Below are positions 57,210 through 64,000 of a DNA stretch of 64,000 bases, one piece after another; position 1 is the first letter of the stretch, and each line of letters opens with the position of its first letter. The notes under the pieces are model-generated. The model was given only the letters and a program-made list of their open reading frames with translations. It was not told where the DNA came from and made no database searches. Origin of the DNA: Pseudomonas sp. M47T1 (GTDB lineage: Bacteria; Pseudomonadota; Gammaproteobacteria; Pseudomonadales; Pseudomonadaceae); contig NZ_AJWX01000028.1 of NCBI RefSeq assembly GCF_000263855.1, positions 21,265 through 85,264 on the forward strand. Reading direction: 5' to 3'. Position numbers and translations under genes: made by a program.

Positions 57210-59606
57210 CTAGTGCGTGCTGATTCTTTCCTTGGAATCCGACTCGCGCTTCTCGTCCTTCGCGACAATCTCCGGAGCCACATCGGGCAAGGGCTCCGGG
57301 GCGTATTGCAGCGCAATCTGGAGCACTTCGTCAATCCATTTAACCGGTTTAATCTGAAGATCCTGCTTAATATTGTCAGGAATTTCCTTCAAATCACGCA
57401 CATTCTCTTCCGGAATGATCACTGTCTTGATTCCACCACGATGGGCCGCCAGCAATTTCTCCTTCAGACCACCAATGGCCAGCACCTGACCACGCAGGGT
57501 GATCTCGCCAGTCATGGCCACATCGGCACGCACTGGAATCTGCGTCAGGGCCGATACCAGCGCTGTGCACATGCCTACGCCAGCACTTGGGCCGTCCTTG
57601 GGCGTGGCGCCCTCGGGCATGTGGATGTGCGTATCACGCTTCTCGTGGAAGTCCAGGGGAATGCCCAGGCTCTTGGCACGGCTGCGCACCACGGTAAGTG
57701 CGGCAGTGATGGATTCGACCATCACATCACCCAGCGAACCGGTCTTGATCAATTGGCCCTTGCCGGGTACCACGGCGGCTTCGATGGTCAGCAACTCGCC
57801 GCCCACCTGGGTCCATGCCAGGCCGGTGACCTGACCGATCTGGTCCTGCTGCTCGGCCAGGCCGTAGCGGAACTTGCGCACACCCAGGAAGTGTTCCAGA
57901 GAGTCGGACGTGACCTTCACCGAGAAATGCTTGTCACGAGCGTGTTCCTTGACCACCTTGCGGCACACCTTGGCGAGCTGGCGTTCCAGGCCACGCACAC
58001 CGGCTTCGCGGGTGTAGTAGCGGATGATGTCGCGAATCGCGGCCACGTCCACTTCCAGTTCACCCTTCTTCAGGCCGTTGGCGGCAATCTGCTTGGGCGA
58101 CAGGTACTTGGTGGCAATGTTGATCTTCTCGTCCTCGGTGTAACCCGGCAGGCGGATCACTTCCATGCGGTCCAGCAATGCTGGCGGGATATTCATGGAG
58201 TTGGAGGTGCAGAGGAACATCACGTCCGAGAGGTCGTAGTCGACTTCCAGGTAGTGGTCGTTGAAATTGTGGTTCTGCTCGGGGTCGAGCACTTCCAGCA
58301 GTGCCGACGCCGGGTCACCGCGCATGTCGCTGCCCATCTTGTCGATTTCATCCAGCAGGAACAGCGGGTTGCGCACCCCTACCTTGGTCATCTTCTGGAT
58401 CAGGCGGCCTGGCATCGAGCCGATGTAGGTACGGCGGTGACCGCGAATCTCGGCTTCGTCACGCACGCCACCCAGGGCCATGCGCACGAACTTGCGGTTG
58501 GTGGCATGAGCGATGGACTCGGCCAGCGAAGTTTTACCCACGCCAGGCGGGCCTACCAGGCACAGTACAGGGCCGCGTATCTTTTTAACGCGCTTTTGCA
58601 CGGCGAGGTATTCAAGGATACGCTCCTTGACCTCTTCCAGGCCGTAGTGGTCGGCGTCGAGGATGTCCTCGGCGCGGGCCAGGTCCAGGCGCACCTTGCT
58701 CTGGGCCTTCCACGGCACTTGCACCAGCCAGTCGATGTAGGAACGCACCACGGTGGCCTCGGCCGACATCGGCGACATCTGCTTGAGCTTGTTCAGCTCG
58801 GCAGTGGCCTTGGCCAGGGCGTCCTTGGGCAGGCCAGCGGCGTCGATGCGCTTTTTCAGCTCTTCGACTTCGTTGTGGCCTTCGTCGCTGTCGCCAAGCT
58901 CCTTCTGAATGGCCTTCATCTGCTCATTCAGGTAGTACTCGCGCTGGCTGCGCTCCATTTGTTTCTTCACGCGGCCGCGGATGCGCTTCTCGACCTGCAG
59001 CAGGTCGATTTCGGCGTCCAGCAGGGCCAGCACGTGCTCAACCCGGGCGGACAGGTCGATGATTTCGAGGATTTCCTGCTTCTGCTCGATTTTCAGCGCC
59101 ATGTGCGCGGCCATGGTGTCTACCAGGCGGCCAGGCTCATCGATGCTGTTGAGGGAGGACAGGACTTCGGCAGGGACTTTCTTGCCCAACTGCACGTATT
59201 GTTCGAACTGAGCCAGCAGGCTACGCACGAACACCTCGGACTCGCGGTCCGGGGCATCGACTTCGTCGATCAGTTGCACTTCAGCGCGGCAATGGCCGTC
59301 TACTTCCATGAAGCTTTCAACTGTACCGCGCTGCTCGCCTTCCACCAGCACTTTGACGGTGCCATCAGGCAGCTTGAGCAGTTGCAGCACGGTAGCAACG
59401 GTACCCACGCGATACAGGGCGTCTTCGCCTGGATCATCGTCGGCAGGATTCTTCTGGGCCAGCAGCAATATCTGCTTTTCGCCCGTCATCGCGGCCTCGA
59501 GGGCTTCGATGGATTTCTCGCGCCCCACGAACAGCGGGATCACCATGTGCGGATACACAACGACATCACGCAATGGCAGGAGAGGCAATTCGATGGTTGT
59601 CTTCAT
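57210..59606 (-). CDS. lon: ATP-dependent protease Lon
   Basis: A 798-residue AAA+ serine protease that removes misfolded and regulatory proteins. The N-terminal substrate domain starts 'IELPLLPLRDVVVYPHMVIPLFVGR' (parts LPLRDVVVYPHMV), the AAA+ domain has Walker A 'GPPGVGKTSLAESIA' near 353 and Walker B 'PLFLLDEIDKM', and the C-terminal protease domain has the Ser-Lys dyad in 'PKDGPSAGVGMC' (near 675) and 'IGGLKEKLLAAHRGG' (near 717). Length matches Pseudomonas Lon. The ATG at 59604-59606 follows a sigma-32-like promoter. It is the third gene of tig-clpP-clpX-lon order but with its own promoter. Confidence 0.98.
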   Translation of the reverse strand: MKTTIELPLLPLRDVVVYPHMVIPLFVGREKSIEALEAAMTGEKQILLLAQKNPADDDPGEDALYRVGTVATVLQLLKLPDGTVKVLVEGEQRGTVESFMEVDGHCRAEVQLIDEVDAPDRESEVFVRSLLAQFEQYVQLGKKVPAEVLSSLNSIDEPGRLVDTMAAHMALKIEQKQEILEIIDLSARVEHVLALLDAEIDLLQVEKRIRGRVKKQMERSQREYYLNEQMKAIQKELGDSDEGHNEVEELKKRIDAAGLPKDALAKATAELNKLKQMSPMSAEATVVRSYIDWLVQVPWKAQSKVRLDLARAEDILDADHYGLEEVKERILEYLAVQKRVKKIRGPVLCLVGPPGVGKTSLAESIAHATNRKFVRMALGGVRDEAEIRGHRRTYIGSMPGRLIQKMTKVGVRNPLFLLDEIDKMGSDMRGDPASALLEVLDPEQNHNFNDHYLEVDYDLSDVMFLCTSNSMNIPPALLDRMEVIRLPGYTEDEKINIATKYLSPKQIAANGLKKGELEVDVAAIRDIIRYYTREAGVRGLERQLAKVCRKVVKEHARDKHFSVKVTSDSLEHFLGVRKFRYGLAEQQDQIGQVTGLAWTQVGGELLTIEAAVVPGKGQLIKTGSLGDVMVESITAALTVVRSRAKSLGIPLDFHEKRDTHIHMPEGATPKDGPSAGVGMCTALVSALTQIPVRADVAMTGEITLRGQVLAIGGLKEKLLAAHRGGIKTVIIPEENVRDLKEIPDNIKQDLQIKPVKWIDEVLQIALQYAPEPLPDVAPEIVAKDEKRESDSKERISTH

Positions 59607-59667
59607 GATTTCGCCTCTACAGCGGCCCAGGGGCCGTAGACAGATGGAATTGAGCTTGTAGTCAATG

Positions 59668-59693
59668 TGGGGGCAGCCCCGAAAAAAAACAAG
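59668..59693 (-). promoter_or_regulatory. Sigma-32-like heat-shock promoter of lon
   Basis: CTTGTT (59693-59688) and CCCCCA (59673-59668) are 14 bases apart on the lon strand, close to the sigma-32 pattern CTTGAA-N13/14-CCCCAT. It lies 60 bases before the lon ATG. Confidence 0.65.
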
Positions 59694-59706
59694 CGCTGCT
59701 GGCAGG

Positions 59707-59733
59707 AAAAGAAAAGGGGCCCGAAGGCCCCTT
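59707..59733 (-). terminator. Intrinsic terminator after clpX
   Basis: On the clpX strand AAGGGGCC-TTCG-GGCCCCTT is followed by TTCTTTT. The stable TTCG loop and T-run mark a rho-independent terminator 24 bases after the clpX stop. Confidence 0.9.
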
Positions 59734-59756
59734 CCTGTTTCAAGCCGCAGGTCGAC

Positions 59757-61040
59757 TTATGCGTCTGGCGCAGCCTTGGCCGGTGTCTCACTGTTTTCGT
59801 AGATCAACAGCGGCTTGGACTTACCTTCAATGACGCTTTCGTCGATCACCACTTTACTGACGTCAGTCTGCGAAGGGATCTCGTACATGGTGTCAAGCAG
59901 CACGCCTTCCAGGATCGAACGCAGGCCACGAGCACCGGTTTTACGTTCCAGCGCGCGGTGAGCTACAGACTTCAGCGCGTCGGTACGGAATTCCAGGTCC
60001 ACGCCTTCCATTTCGAACAGCTTGGCGTATTGCTTGGTGAGGGCGTTCTTGGGCTCGGTCAGAATCTGCATCAGCGCAGCTTCGTCCAGCTCGTCCAGAG
60101 TGGCCAGCACCGGCAGACGGCCTACGAATTCCGGGATCAGACCGAACTTGACCAGGTCGTCAGGTTCGACTTCACGCAGGGACTCGCCCACCTTCTTGCC
60201 TTCCTGCTTGCTGCGCACTTCGGCGTTGAAGCCGATGCCGCCAGCCGTGGAACGGTTCTGGATGACCTTTTCAAGGCCCGAGAACGCACCACCGCAAATG
60301 AACAGAATGTTGCGGGTGTCGACCTGCAGGAACTCCTGCTGAGGATGCTTGCGACCGCCTTGTGGCGGTACCGAGGCAACGGTGCCCTCGATCAGCTTCA
60401 ACAATGCCTGCTGCACGCCCTCGCCCGATACATCACGAGTGATGGACGGGTTGTCGGACTTGCGCGAGATCTTGTCGATCTCGTCGATGTAGACAATGCC
60501 CATCTGGGCCTTCTCGACATCGTAGTCGCACTTCTGCAACAACTTTTGAATAATGTTTTCAACGTCTTCACCAACGTAGCCAGCCTCGGTCAAGGTGGTG
60601 GCGTCAGCGATAGTGAACGGAACGTTGAGCAGGCGCGCCAGGGTTTCAGCCAGCAGCGTCTTGCCCGAACCGGTCGGGCCGATGAGCAGGATGTTGCTCT
60701 TGCCCAGTTCGACGTCGTCGCCCTTCTTGTCGCGTTGGTTCAGGCGCTTGTAGTGGTTGTACACCGCTACCGCCAGGACCTTCTTGGCACGTTCCTGACC
60801 AATCACGTACTGGTCAAGGATGCCGCTGATTTCTTTGGGCGAAGGCAATTTATGCGCGTTGCTTTCGGCCTGGGCTTCCTGCACCTCCTCGCGGATGATG
60901 TCGTTGCACAGGTCGACGCACTCGTCGCAGATAAAGACCGAGGGGCCGGCAATCAATTTGCGTACTTCATGCTGGCTTTTGCCACAGAAGGAGCAATAGA
61001 GCAATTTGCCGTTGTCCTCGCCGTTGCGGGTGTCAGTCAT
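59757..61040 (-). CDS. clpX: ClpXP unfoldase ClpX
   Basis: A 427-residue AAA+ unfoldase. The N-terminal zinc-binding domain shows four cysteines ('YCSFCGKSQHEV' and 'FICDECVDLC', residues about 15-41). Walker A is 'GPTGSGKTLLAETLA' near 118, the pore loop 'AGYVGEDVEN' near 150, Walker B 'IVYIDEIDKI' near 180 and the ClpP-contact 'IGF' appears in 'AGGIGFNAEV'. It feeds proteins to ClpP. The start at 61038-61040 gives 'MTDTRNGEDNGKLLYC', the normal N-terminus. A sigma-32-like promoter lies upstream between clpP and clpX. Confidence 0.98.
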   Translation of the reverse strand: MTDTRNGEDNGKLLYCSFCGKSQHEVRKLIAGPSVFICDECVDLCNDIIREEVQEAQAESNAHKLPSPKEISGILDQYVIGQERAKKVLAVAVYNHYKRLNQRDKKGDDVELGKSNILLIGPTGSGKTLLAETLARLLNVPFTIADATTLTEAGYVGEDVENIIQKLLQKCDYDVEKAQMGIVYIDEIDKISRKSDNPSITRDVSGEGVQQALLKLIEGTVASVPPQGGRKHPQQEFLQVDTRNILFICGGAFSGLEKVIQNRSTAGGIGFNAEVRSKQEGKKVGESLREVEPDDLVKFGLIPEFVGRLPVLATLDELDEAALMQILTEPKNALTKQYAKLFEMEGVDLEFRTDALKSVAHRALERKTGARGLRSILEGVLLDTMYEIPSQTDVSKVVIDESVIEGKSKPLLIYENSETPAKAAPDA

Positions 61041-61076
61041 TCGATCGATCCAAATCCGATAGGCTTGCAACACAAG

Positions 61077-61103
61077 ATGAAGGCAATCGCGGGGTTTTTC
61101 AAG
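61077..61103 (-). promoter_or_regulatory. Sigma-32-like promoter of clpX
   Basis: CTTGAA (61103-61098) and CCTTCAT (61083-61077) are spaced by 14 bases on the clpX strand. The -35 half matches sigma-32 exactly; the -10 half is less good. Confidence 0.5.
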
Positions 61104-61147
61104 TCCACAGGTGGCTGGTTGTGCCAACCACCTGGCATTAGCACCGC

Positions 61148-61789
61148 TTAGGCAGGCATCTGACGCTTGTTGATCACCGAATCGACCAGGCCGTATTCGG
61201 CCGCGCGGTCGGCGCTCATGAAGTTGTCACGGTTTGTGTCCTGCTCGATCTGCTCCAGTGTCTGGCCGGTGTGGAAGGCCAGCAGCTCGTTCAGACGGTG
61301 GCGAATCGAGAGGATTTCACGGGCATGAATGTCGATATCCGACGCCTGGCCCTGGAAACCGCCCAGTGGCTGGTGAATCATCACACGTGAGTTGGGCAGG
61401 CAGTAACGCTTGCCCTTCGCGCCGCCAGCCAGCAGGAAGGCGCCCATGCTGCACGCCTGGCCAATGCAGGTAGTCGACACGTCTGGCTTGATGAACTGCA
61501 TGGTGTCGTAGATCGACATGCCTGCAGTGACCGAGCCGCCAGGGGAGTTGATGTAGAGATGGATATCCTTGTCCGGGTTTTCGGCTTCAAGGAAGAGCAA
61601 TTGCGCGCATACCAGGTTGGCCATGTAGTCTTCCACCGGGCCAATCAGGAAGATCACTCGCTCCTTCAGAAGGCGCGAGTAGATGTCGTAGGCGCGTTCG
61701 CCACGAGCCGATTGCTCGACAACCATCGGGACCAGGCCGCCAGCGGCCTGGATGTCAGAACTCTGCTGAATATAAGAATTGCGGGACAT
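61148..61789 (-). CDS. clpP: ClpXP protease subunit ClpP
   Basis: A 213-residue serine peptidase that forms the tetradecameric ClpP barrel. The catalytic triad is visible: Ser in 'GQACSMGAFLLAGG' near 110, His in 'RVMIHQPLGGFQGQASD' near 135 and Asp in 'QDTNRDNFMSA' near 184. 'YINSPGGSVTAGMSIYDTMQ' precedes it. The ATG at 61787-61789 gives 'MSRNSYIQQSSD', the normal pseudomonad start; a GTG three codons upstream is in frame. It lies between tig and clpX on the same strand. Confidence 0.98.
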   Translation of the reverse strand: MSRNSYIQQSSDIQAAGGLVPMVVEQSARGERAYDIYSRLLKERVIFLIGPVEDYMANLVCAQLLFLEAENPDKDIHLYINSPGGSVTAGMSIYDTMQFIKPDVSTTCIGQACSMGAFLLAGGAKGKRYCLPNSRVMIHQPLGGFQGQASDIDIHAREILSIRHRLNELLAFHTGQTLEQIEQDTNRDNFMSADRAAEYGLVDSVINKRQMPA

Positions 61790-61828
61790 GTCTCGCACTC
61801 ACTCCCAAATAGTCAAGTCTTGAATACG

Positions 61829-61856
61829 CATAAGCCAGCACGAAGGCTGGCTTATG
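61829..61856 (-). terminator. Hairpin between tig and clpP
   Basis: CATAAGCCAGC and GCTGGCTTATG (61829-61839 and 61846-61856) form an 11-bp stem in the 91-base tig-clpP gap. It lacks a T-run and may act as partial terminator or RNA-processing site. Confidence 0.6.
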
Positions 61857-61880
61857 GTGGTGTTCCAACGCTGGAAGGAA

Positions 61881-63191
61881 TCAGTCGGCTTGTGGAGCTT
61901 CTACCGGCTTGACTGCTTCTTCGTAGGAGACCGCTTTGTCGGTCACACTAGCTTTCTGCAGAACAGTATCCACAACTTGTTCTTCCAGCACAACCGAACG
62001 GACTTCGTTCAGTTGCTGGTCGTTCTTGTAGTACCACGCCACGACCTGCTCTGGCTCCTGGTAGGCCGAGGCCATTTCCTGGATCAGCTCACGTACGCGG
62101 GCTTCGTCCGGCTTCAGCTCGTTGGCCTTGACCACTTCGGCGACGATCAGGCCCAACACTACGCGACGCTTGGCTTGTTCTTCGAACAGCTCGGCCGGCA
62201 GTTGATCAGGCTTGATGTTGCCACCGAACTGCTGAACGGCTTGAACGCGCAGGCGGTTCACTTCGTTTTCCAGCAGGGCCTTTGGCACTTCGATCGGGTT
62301 GGCAGCCAGCAGACCGTCCATGACCTGGTTCTTCACCTTGGTCTTGATGGCCTGGCGCAGCTCGCGCTCCATGTTCTTGCGAACTTCGGTGCGGAAGCCT
62401 TCCAGACCGGTTTCCTTGATGCCGAACTGATTGAAGAAGGCTTCGTTCAGCTCAGGCAGGGTCGGTGCGCCAACGCTGTTCACGGTAACGGTGAACTCGG
62501 CAGCTTTGCCAGCCAGGTCCAGGTTCTGATAGTCCTCTGGGAAGGTCAGGGTCAGAACGCGCTCTTCACCGGCCTTGGCGCCAACCAGGCCGTCTTCGAA
62601 GCCTGGGATCATGCGGCCGGAACCCAGCACCAGTTGAGTGCCCTGGGCCGAACCGCCAGCGAAGGCTTCGCCGTCGATCTTGCCGACGAAATCGATGTTC
62701 AGCTGGTCTTCGTTTGCAGCGGCGCGATCGGCAGCTTCAAAACGCACGTTCTGCTTGCGCAGGATTTCCAGCATGTTGTCCAGGTCGGCATCAGCCACTT
62801 CGGCGCTCAGGCGCTCGACAGCGATGGACTCGAAACCTGCGACGGCGAACTCTGGGAATACTTCGAACGTTGCGATGTATTCCAGGTCCTTGCCCTTTTC
62901 GAACACTTTAGGCTCGACAGCCGGGGCACCGGCTGGATTCAGCTTCTGCTCAACCACGGCTTCGTAGAAAGTCGCCTGGATCAGGTCGCCCAGGGCTTCC
63001 TGACGTGCGGAATCTTCGTAGCGCTGGCGAATAACGCTCATCGGCACTTTGCCAGGACGGAAGCCTGGAACCTTAGCGCGACGGGCAGTCTGTTGCAGAC
63101 GCTTGTTGACTTCGGTCTCGATGCGCTCGGCAGGCACGCCGATGGTCATGCGGCGCTCGAGAGCGGAAGTGTTTTCAACAGAAACTTGCAT
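61881..63191 (-). CDS. tig: Trigger factor Tig
   Basis: A 436-residue ribosome-bound chaperone. The ribosome-binding loop is 'VPGFRPGKVPMSVIRQRYE' (residues about 41-59), the FKBP-type PPIase domain covers about 150-245 ('DQLNIDFVGKIDGEAFAGGSA', 'MIPGFEDGLVGAKAGEERVLTLTFPEDY' given as GFEDGLVGAKAGE), and a long helical chaperone domain follows. It folds nascent chains and is encoded first in tig-clpP-clpX. The start at 63189-63191 is 'MQVSVENTSALERRM'. Confidence 0.97.
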   Translation of the reverse strand: MQVSVENTSALERRMTIGVPAERIETEVNKRLQQTARRAKVPGFRPGKVPMSVIRQRYEDSARQEALGDLIQATFYEAVVEQKLNPAGAPAVEPKVFEKGKDLEYIATFEVFPEFAVAGFESIAVERLSAEVADADLDNMLEILRKQNVRFEAADRAAANEDQLNIDFVGKIDGEAFAGGSAQGTQLVLGSGRMIPGFEDGLVGAKAGEERVLTLTFPEDYQNLDLAGKAAEFTVTVNSVGAPTLPELNEAFFNQFGIKETGLEGFRTEVRKNMERELRQAIKTKVKNQVMDGLLAANPIEVPKALLENEVNRLRVQAVQQFGGNIKPDQLPAELFEEQAKRRVVLGLIVAEVVKANELKPDEARVRELIQEMASAYQEPEQVVAWYYKNDQQLNEVRSVVLEEQVVDTVLQKASVTDKAVSYEEAVKPVEAPQAD

Positions 63192-63543
63192 TGATTTTCC
63201 TCGTTGCACAGACGTTAGCCGGCCATTTCCGACCCCAATCAAGGGCATGCATTCTAGAGGGTCGAACACAATAAGTCACCCTGTGCAAGACAGCCTTGCG
63301 CAACGAAACGCGAAAGCGGCCCAAATGCCCGGCCACAAAGGGCTTGGCAGGGCCTTGCAGCCTGCTTGCAGGGCCATTTTCAGTGCGACGGGCGGCAATC
63401 GCCCAGCACCGATGGGAAAATACCCACCGACAAATCCCCTGCCCGTCTTTTCAAAATATTTACGTTCGTAGACAAACAGTTACAAATTTTCGTTGTCTGA
63501 TTTATCAGTACGGGCGCATTACCCCCGACATCAGGAGATAACC
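63192..63543. other. Intergenic region between tig and a small lipoprotein gene
   Basis: The first 100 bases should hold the tig promoter. The middle is GC-rich with the complementary short motifs GGGCTTGGCAGGGCC and GCTTGCAGGGCC (63349-63375). The last 100 bases are AT-rich (TTTTCAAAATATTTACG, ACAGTTACAAATTTTCG) and hold the promoter of the lipoprotein gene. I see no gene. Confidence 0.5.
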
Positions 63544-63675
63544 GTGTTCAACAAACTGACCAAATTCGCCGTTGCAGCGCTGGCCACCGCCGCCATCCTC
63601 AGCACTTCGGGCTGCATTATCTTCCCTGACCACGGGCATGGCGGCGGGGGTTATCACCGCGGATACTATCGCTGA
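63544..63675 (+). CDS. Small His/Gly/Tyr-rich lipoprotein
   Basis: A 43-residue predicted lipoprotein. The start is GTG at 63544, with AGGAGAT just upstream. The signal sequence 'KFAVAALATAAILSTSGC' ends in a lipobox with the lipidated Cys near residue 24. The mature part is only about 20 residues: 'IIFPDHGHGGGGYHRGYYR', rich in His, Gly and Tyr. A similar tiny Gly/His tail occurs in other pseudomonad lipoproteins of unknown role. Metal binding through the His residues is possible but not shown. A strong terminator follows 15 bases after the stop. Confidence 0.72.
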   Translation: MFNKLTKFAVAALATAAILSTSGCIIFPDHGHGGGGYHRGYYR

Positions 63676-63690
63676 TAGCACCATGAAATG

Positions 63691-63725
63691 AAAAAGCCCG
63701 CCTTCGAAAGAAGGCGGGCTTTTTT
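63691..63725. terminator. Intrinsic terminator after the small lipoprotein gene
   Basis: AAAAAGCCCGCCTTC-GAAA-GAAGGCGGGCTTTTTT is a 10-bp stem with a GAAA tetraloop and a T-run on both strands. Confidence 0.93.
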
Positions 63726-63788
63726 GTGATGGGCGAAATGACCTGAACACGGGAGGCCAAATGCGCCTTTCCCGGTAATCCGCAAATC

Positions 63789-63821
63789 AAAAAAAAAGGC
63801 ACCGAACTCACATTCGGTGCC
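63789..63821 (-). terminator. Intrinsic terminator of the tRNA operon
   Basis: GGCACCGAA and TTCGGTGCC (63798-63806, 63813-63821) pair, with a run of nine T on the tRNA strand. It lies 13 bases after the tRNA-His 3' end. Confidence 0.93.
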
Positions 63822-63834
63822 TTTCTTACAAATA

Positions 63835-63910
63835 TGGGGTGGACGATGGGGATCGAACCCACGACAACAGGAGTCACAATCCTGTGCTCTACCAACTGAG
63901 CTACGCCCAC
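63835..63910 (-). tRNA. tRNA-His (GTG)
   Basis: The minus strand reads GTGGGCGTAGCTCAGTTGG at the 5' end, an anticodon loop ATTGTGACT with anticodon GTG, T-arm GTTCGATCC, and acceptor stem CGTCCAC followed by C73 and an encoded CCA. The base before the 5' end is G, giving the expected G(-1) opposite C73. Confidence 0.97.
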
Positions 63911-63960
63911 CATATTGCGGTGCAACGGACGCCCTGAAAAACAGGGCTATACAACTTAAA

Positions 63961-64000
63961 TGGTGCGGACGAAGAGACTCGAACTCTTACAGCTTGCGCC
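63961..64000 (-). tRNA. tRNA-Leu (3' part, cut by window edge)
   Basis: The minus strand ends ...GAGTTCGAGTCTCTTCGTCCGCACCA, which is a T-arm and acceptor stem with encoded CCA. The preceding GGCGCAAGCTGTA looks like the 3' side of a long variable arm, so a class II tRNA, most likely Leu, is called. The anticodon is outside the window. Confidence 0.75.

Noticed and set aside
57207..59639. An 810-codon open frame opposite lon
   Set aside because: It is the antisense shadow of a clear lon gene. In GC-rich Pseudomonas the strand opposite a highly expressed gene often lacks stops. Its composition (His/Leu/Val-rich) fits no protein.
59667..61151. A 494-codon open frame opposite clpX
   Set aside because: It is the antisense of clpX, begins inside a terminator and shows no recognisable motif.
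61854..63194. A 446-codon open frame opposite tig
   Set aside because: Same reason: tig is unmistakable on the other strand, and no ribosome site or domain is seen in the frame.
1..64000. CRISPR array, prophage, insertion sequence or integron
   Set aside because: No evenly spaced direct repeats, transposase, integrase or phage structural genes are found; the repeats present are dispersed REP-like palindromes.

Overview
The window is a gene-dense, GC-rich chromosomal segment of a Pseudomonas, most likely of the P. putida group. The grounds are the tig-clpP-clpX-lon-hupB-ppiD order beside tRNA-His and tRNA-Leu, a gluconate gntR/gntK/gntP locus, a gallate gal cluster, a cydP-cydA-cydB-cydX-ybgE operon with an ANR-type box, a cobalamin riboswitch ahead of btuFCD-cobF, and many REP-like intergenic palindromes. 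There is no prophage, insertion sequence, CRISPR array or rRNA operon.

Layout. 1-4 kb: the start of a PAS chemoreceptor and the gluconate locus, with two near-identical inverted operator sites. 4-5.2 kb: a single-domain threonine dehydratase preceded by a complete transcription attenuator (leader peptide, alternative hairpins, terminator). 5.2-16.7 kb: small metabolic modules, namely a GST, a LysR/glutaminase-like/monooxygenase group, LysE with an AraC regulator, an AtoE-CoA-transferase ketone/short-chain acid operon with a divergent LysR, a DUF2235 hydrolase, an aldo-keto reductase and a GntR regulator. 16.8-23 kb: a divergent lysR-lysA pair, mgtA with a long structured leader, and a GntR/FadR regulator. 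23-26.5 kb: cytochrome bd oxidase. 26.5-29.7 kb: a decayed acetyltransferase and an EmrAB-type efflux pair. 29.9-35 kb: gallate catabolism (galD, galC, galB, the two-HTH regulator galR, galA).

35-45.8 kb: MFS carriers (one apparently frameshifted), a quinone-oxidoreductase-like enzyme, regulators, an acetylornithine-type aminotransferase, a KaiC-like double ATPase with a receiver-only response regulator, an FNT channel and a DUF3253 protein. 45.9-49 kb: a carboxylate MFS carrier co-transcribed with a periplasmic binding protein, plus a convergent LysR. 49-54.5 kb: a DUF4142 protein, an RlmI-like methyltransferase and the riboswitch-controlled btuFCD-cobF operon. 54.7-63.2 kb: the protein quality-control block, with heat-shock-like promoters before lon and clpX. 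63.5-64 kb: a tiny lipoprotein and two tRNAs.

The locus is mostly core and accessory metabolism, not a mobile island. The least expected features are the ilvA attenuator whose leader peptide may be translated from a leaderless mRNA, the duplicated DNA-binding domain of GalR, the MFS plus binding-protein pair, and the orphan KaiC/receiver module. Domain and motif calls come from reading the translated sequence; no database search was run.
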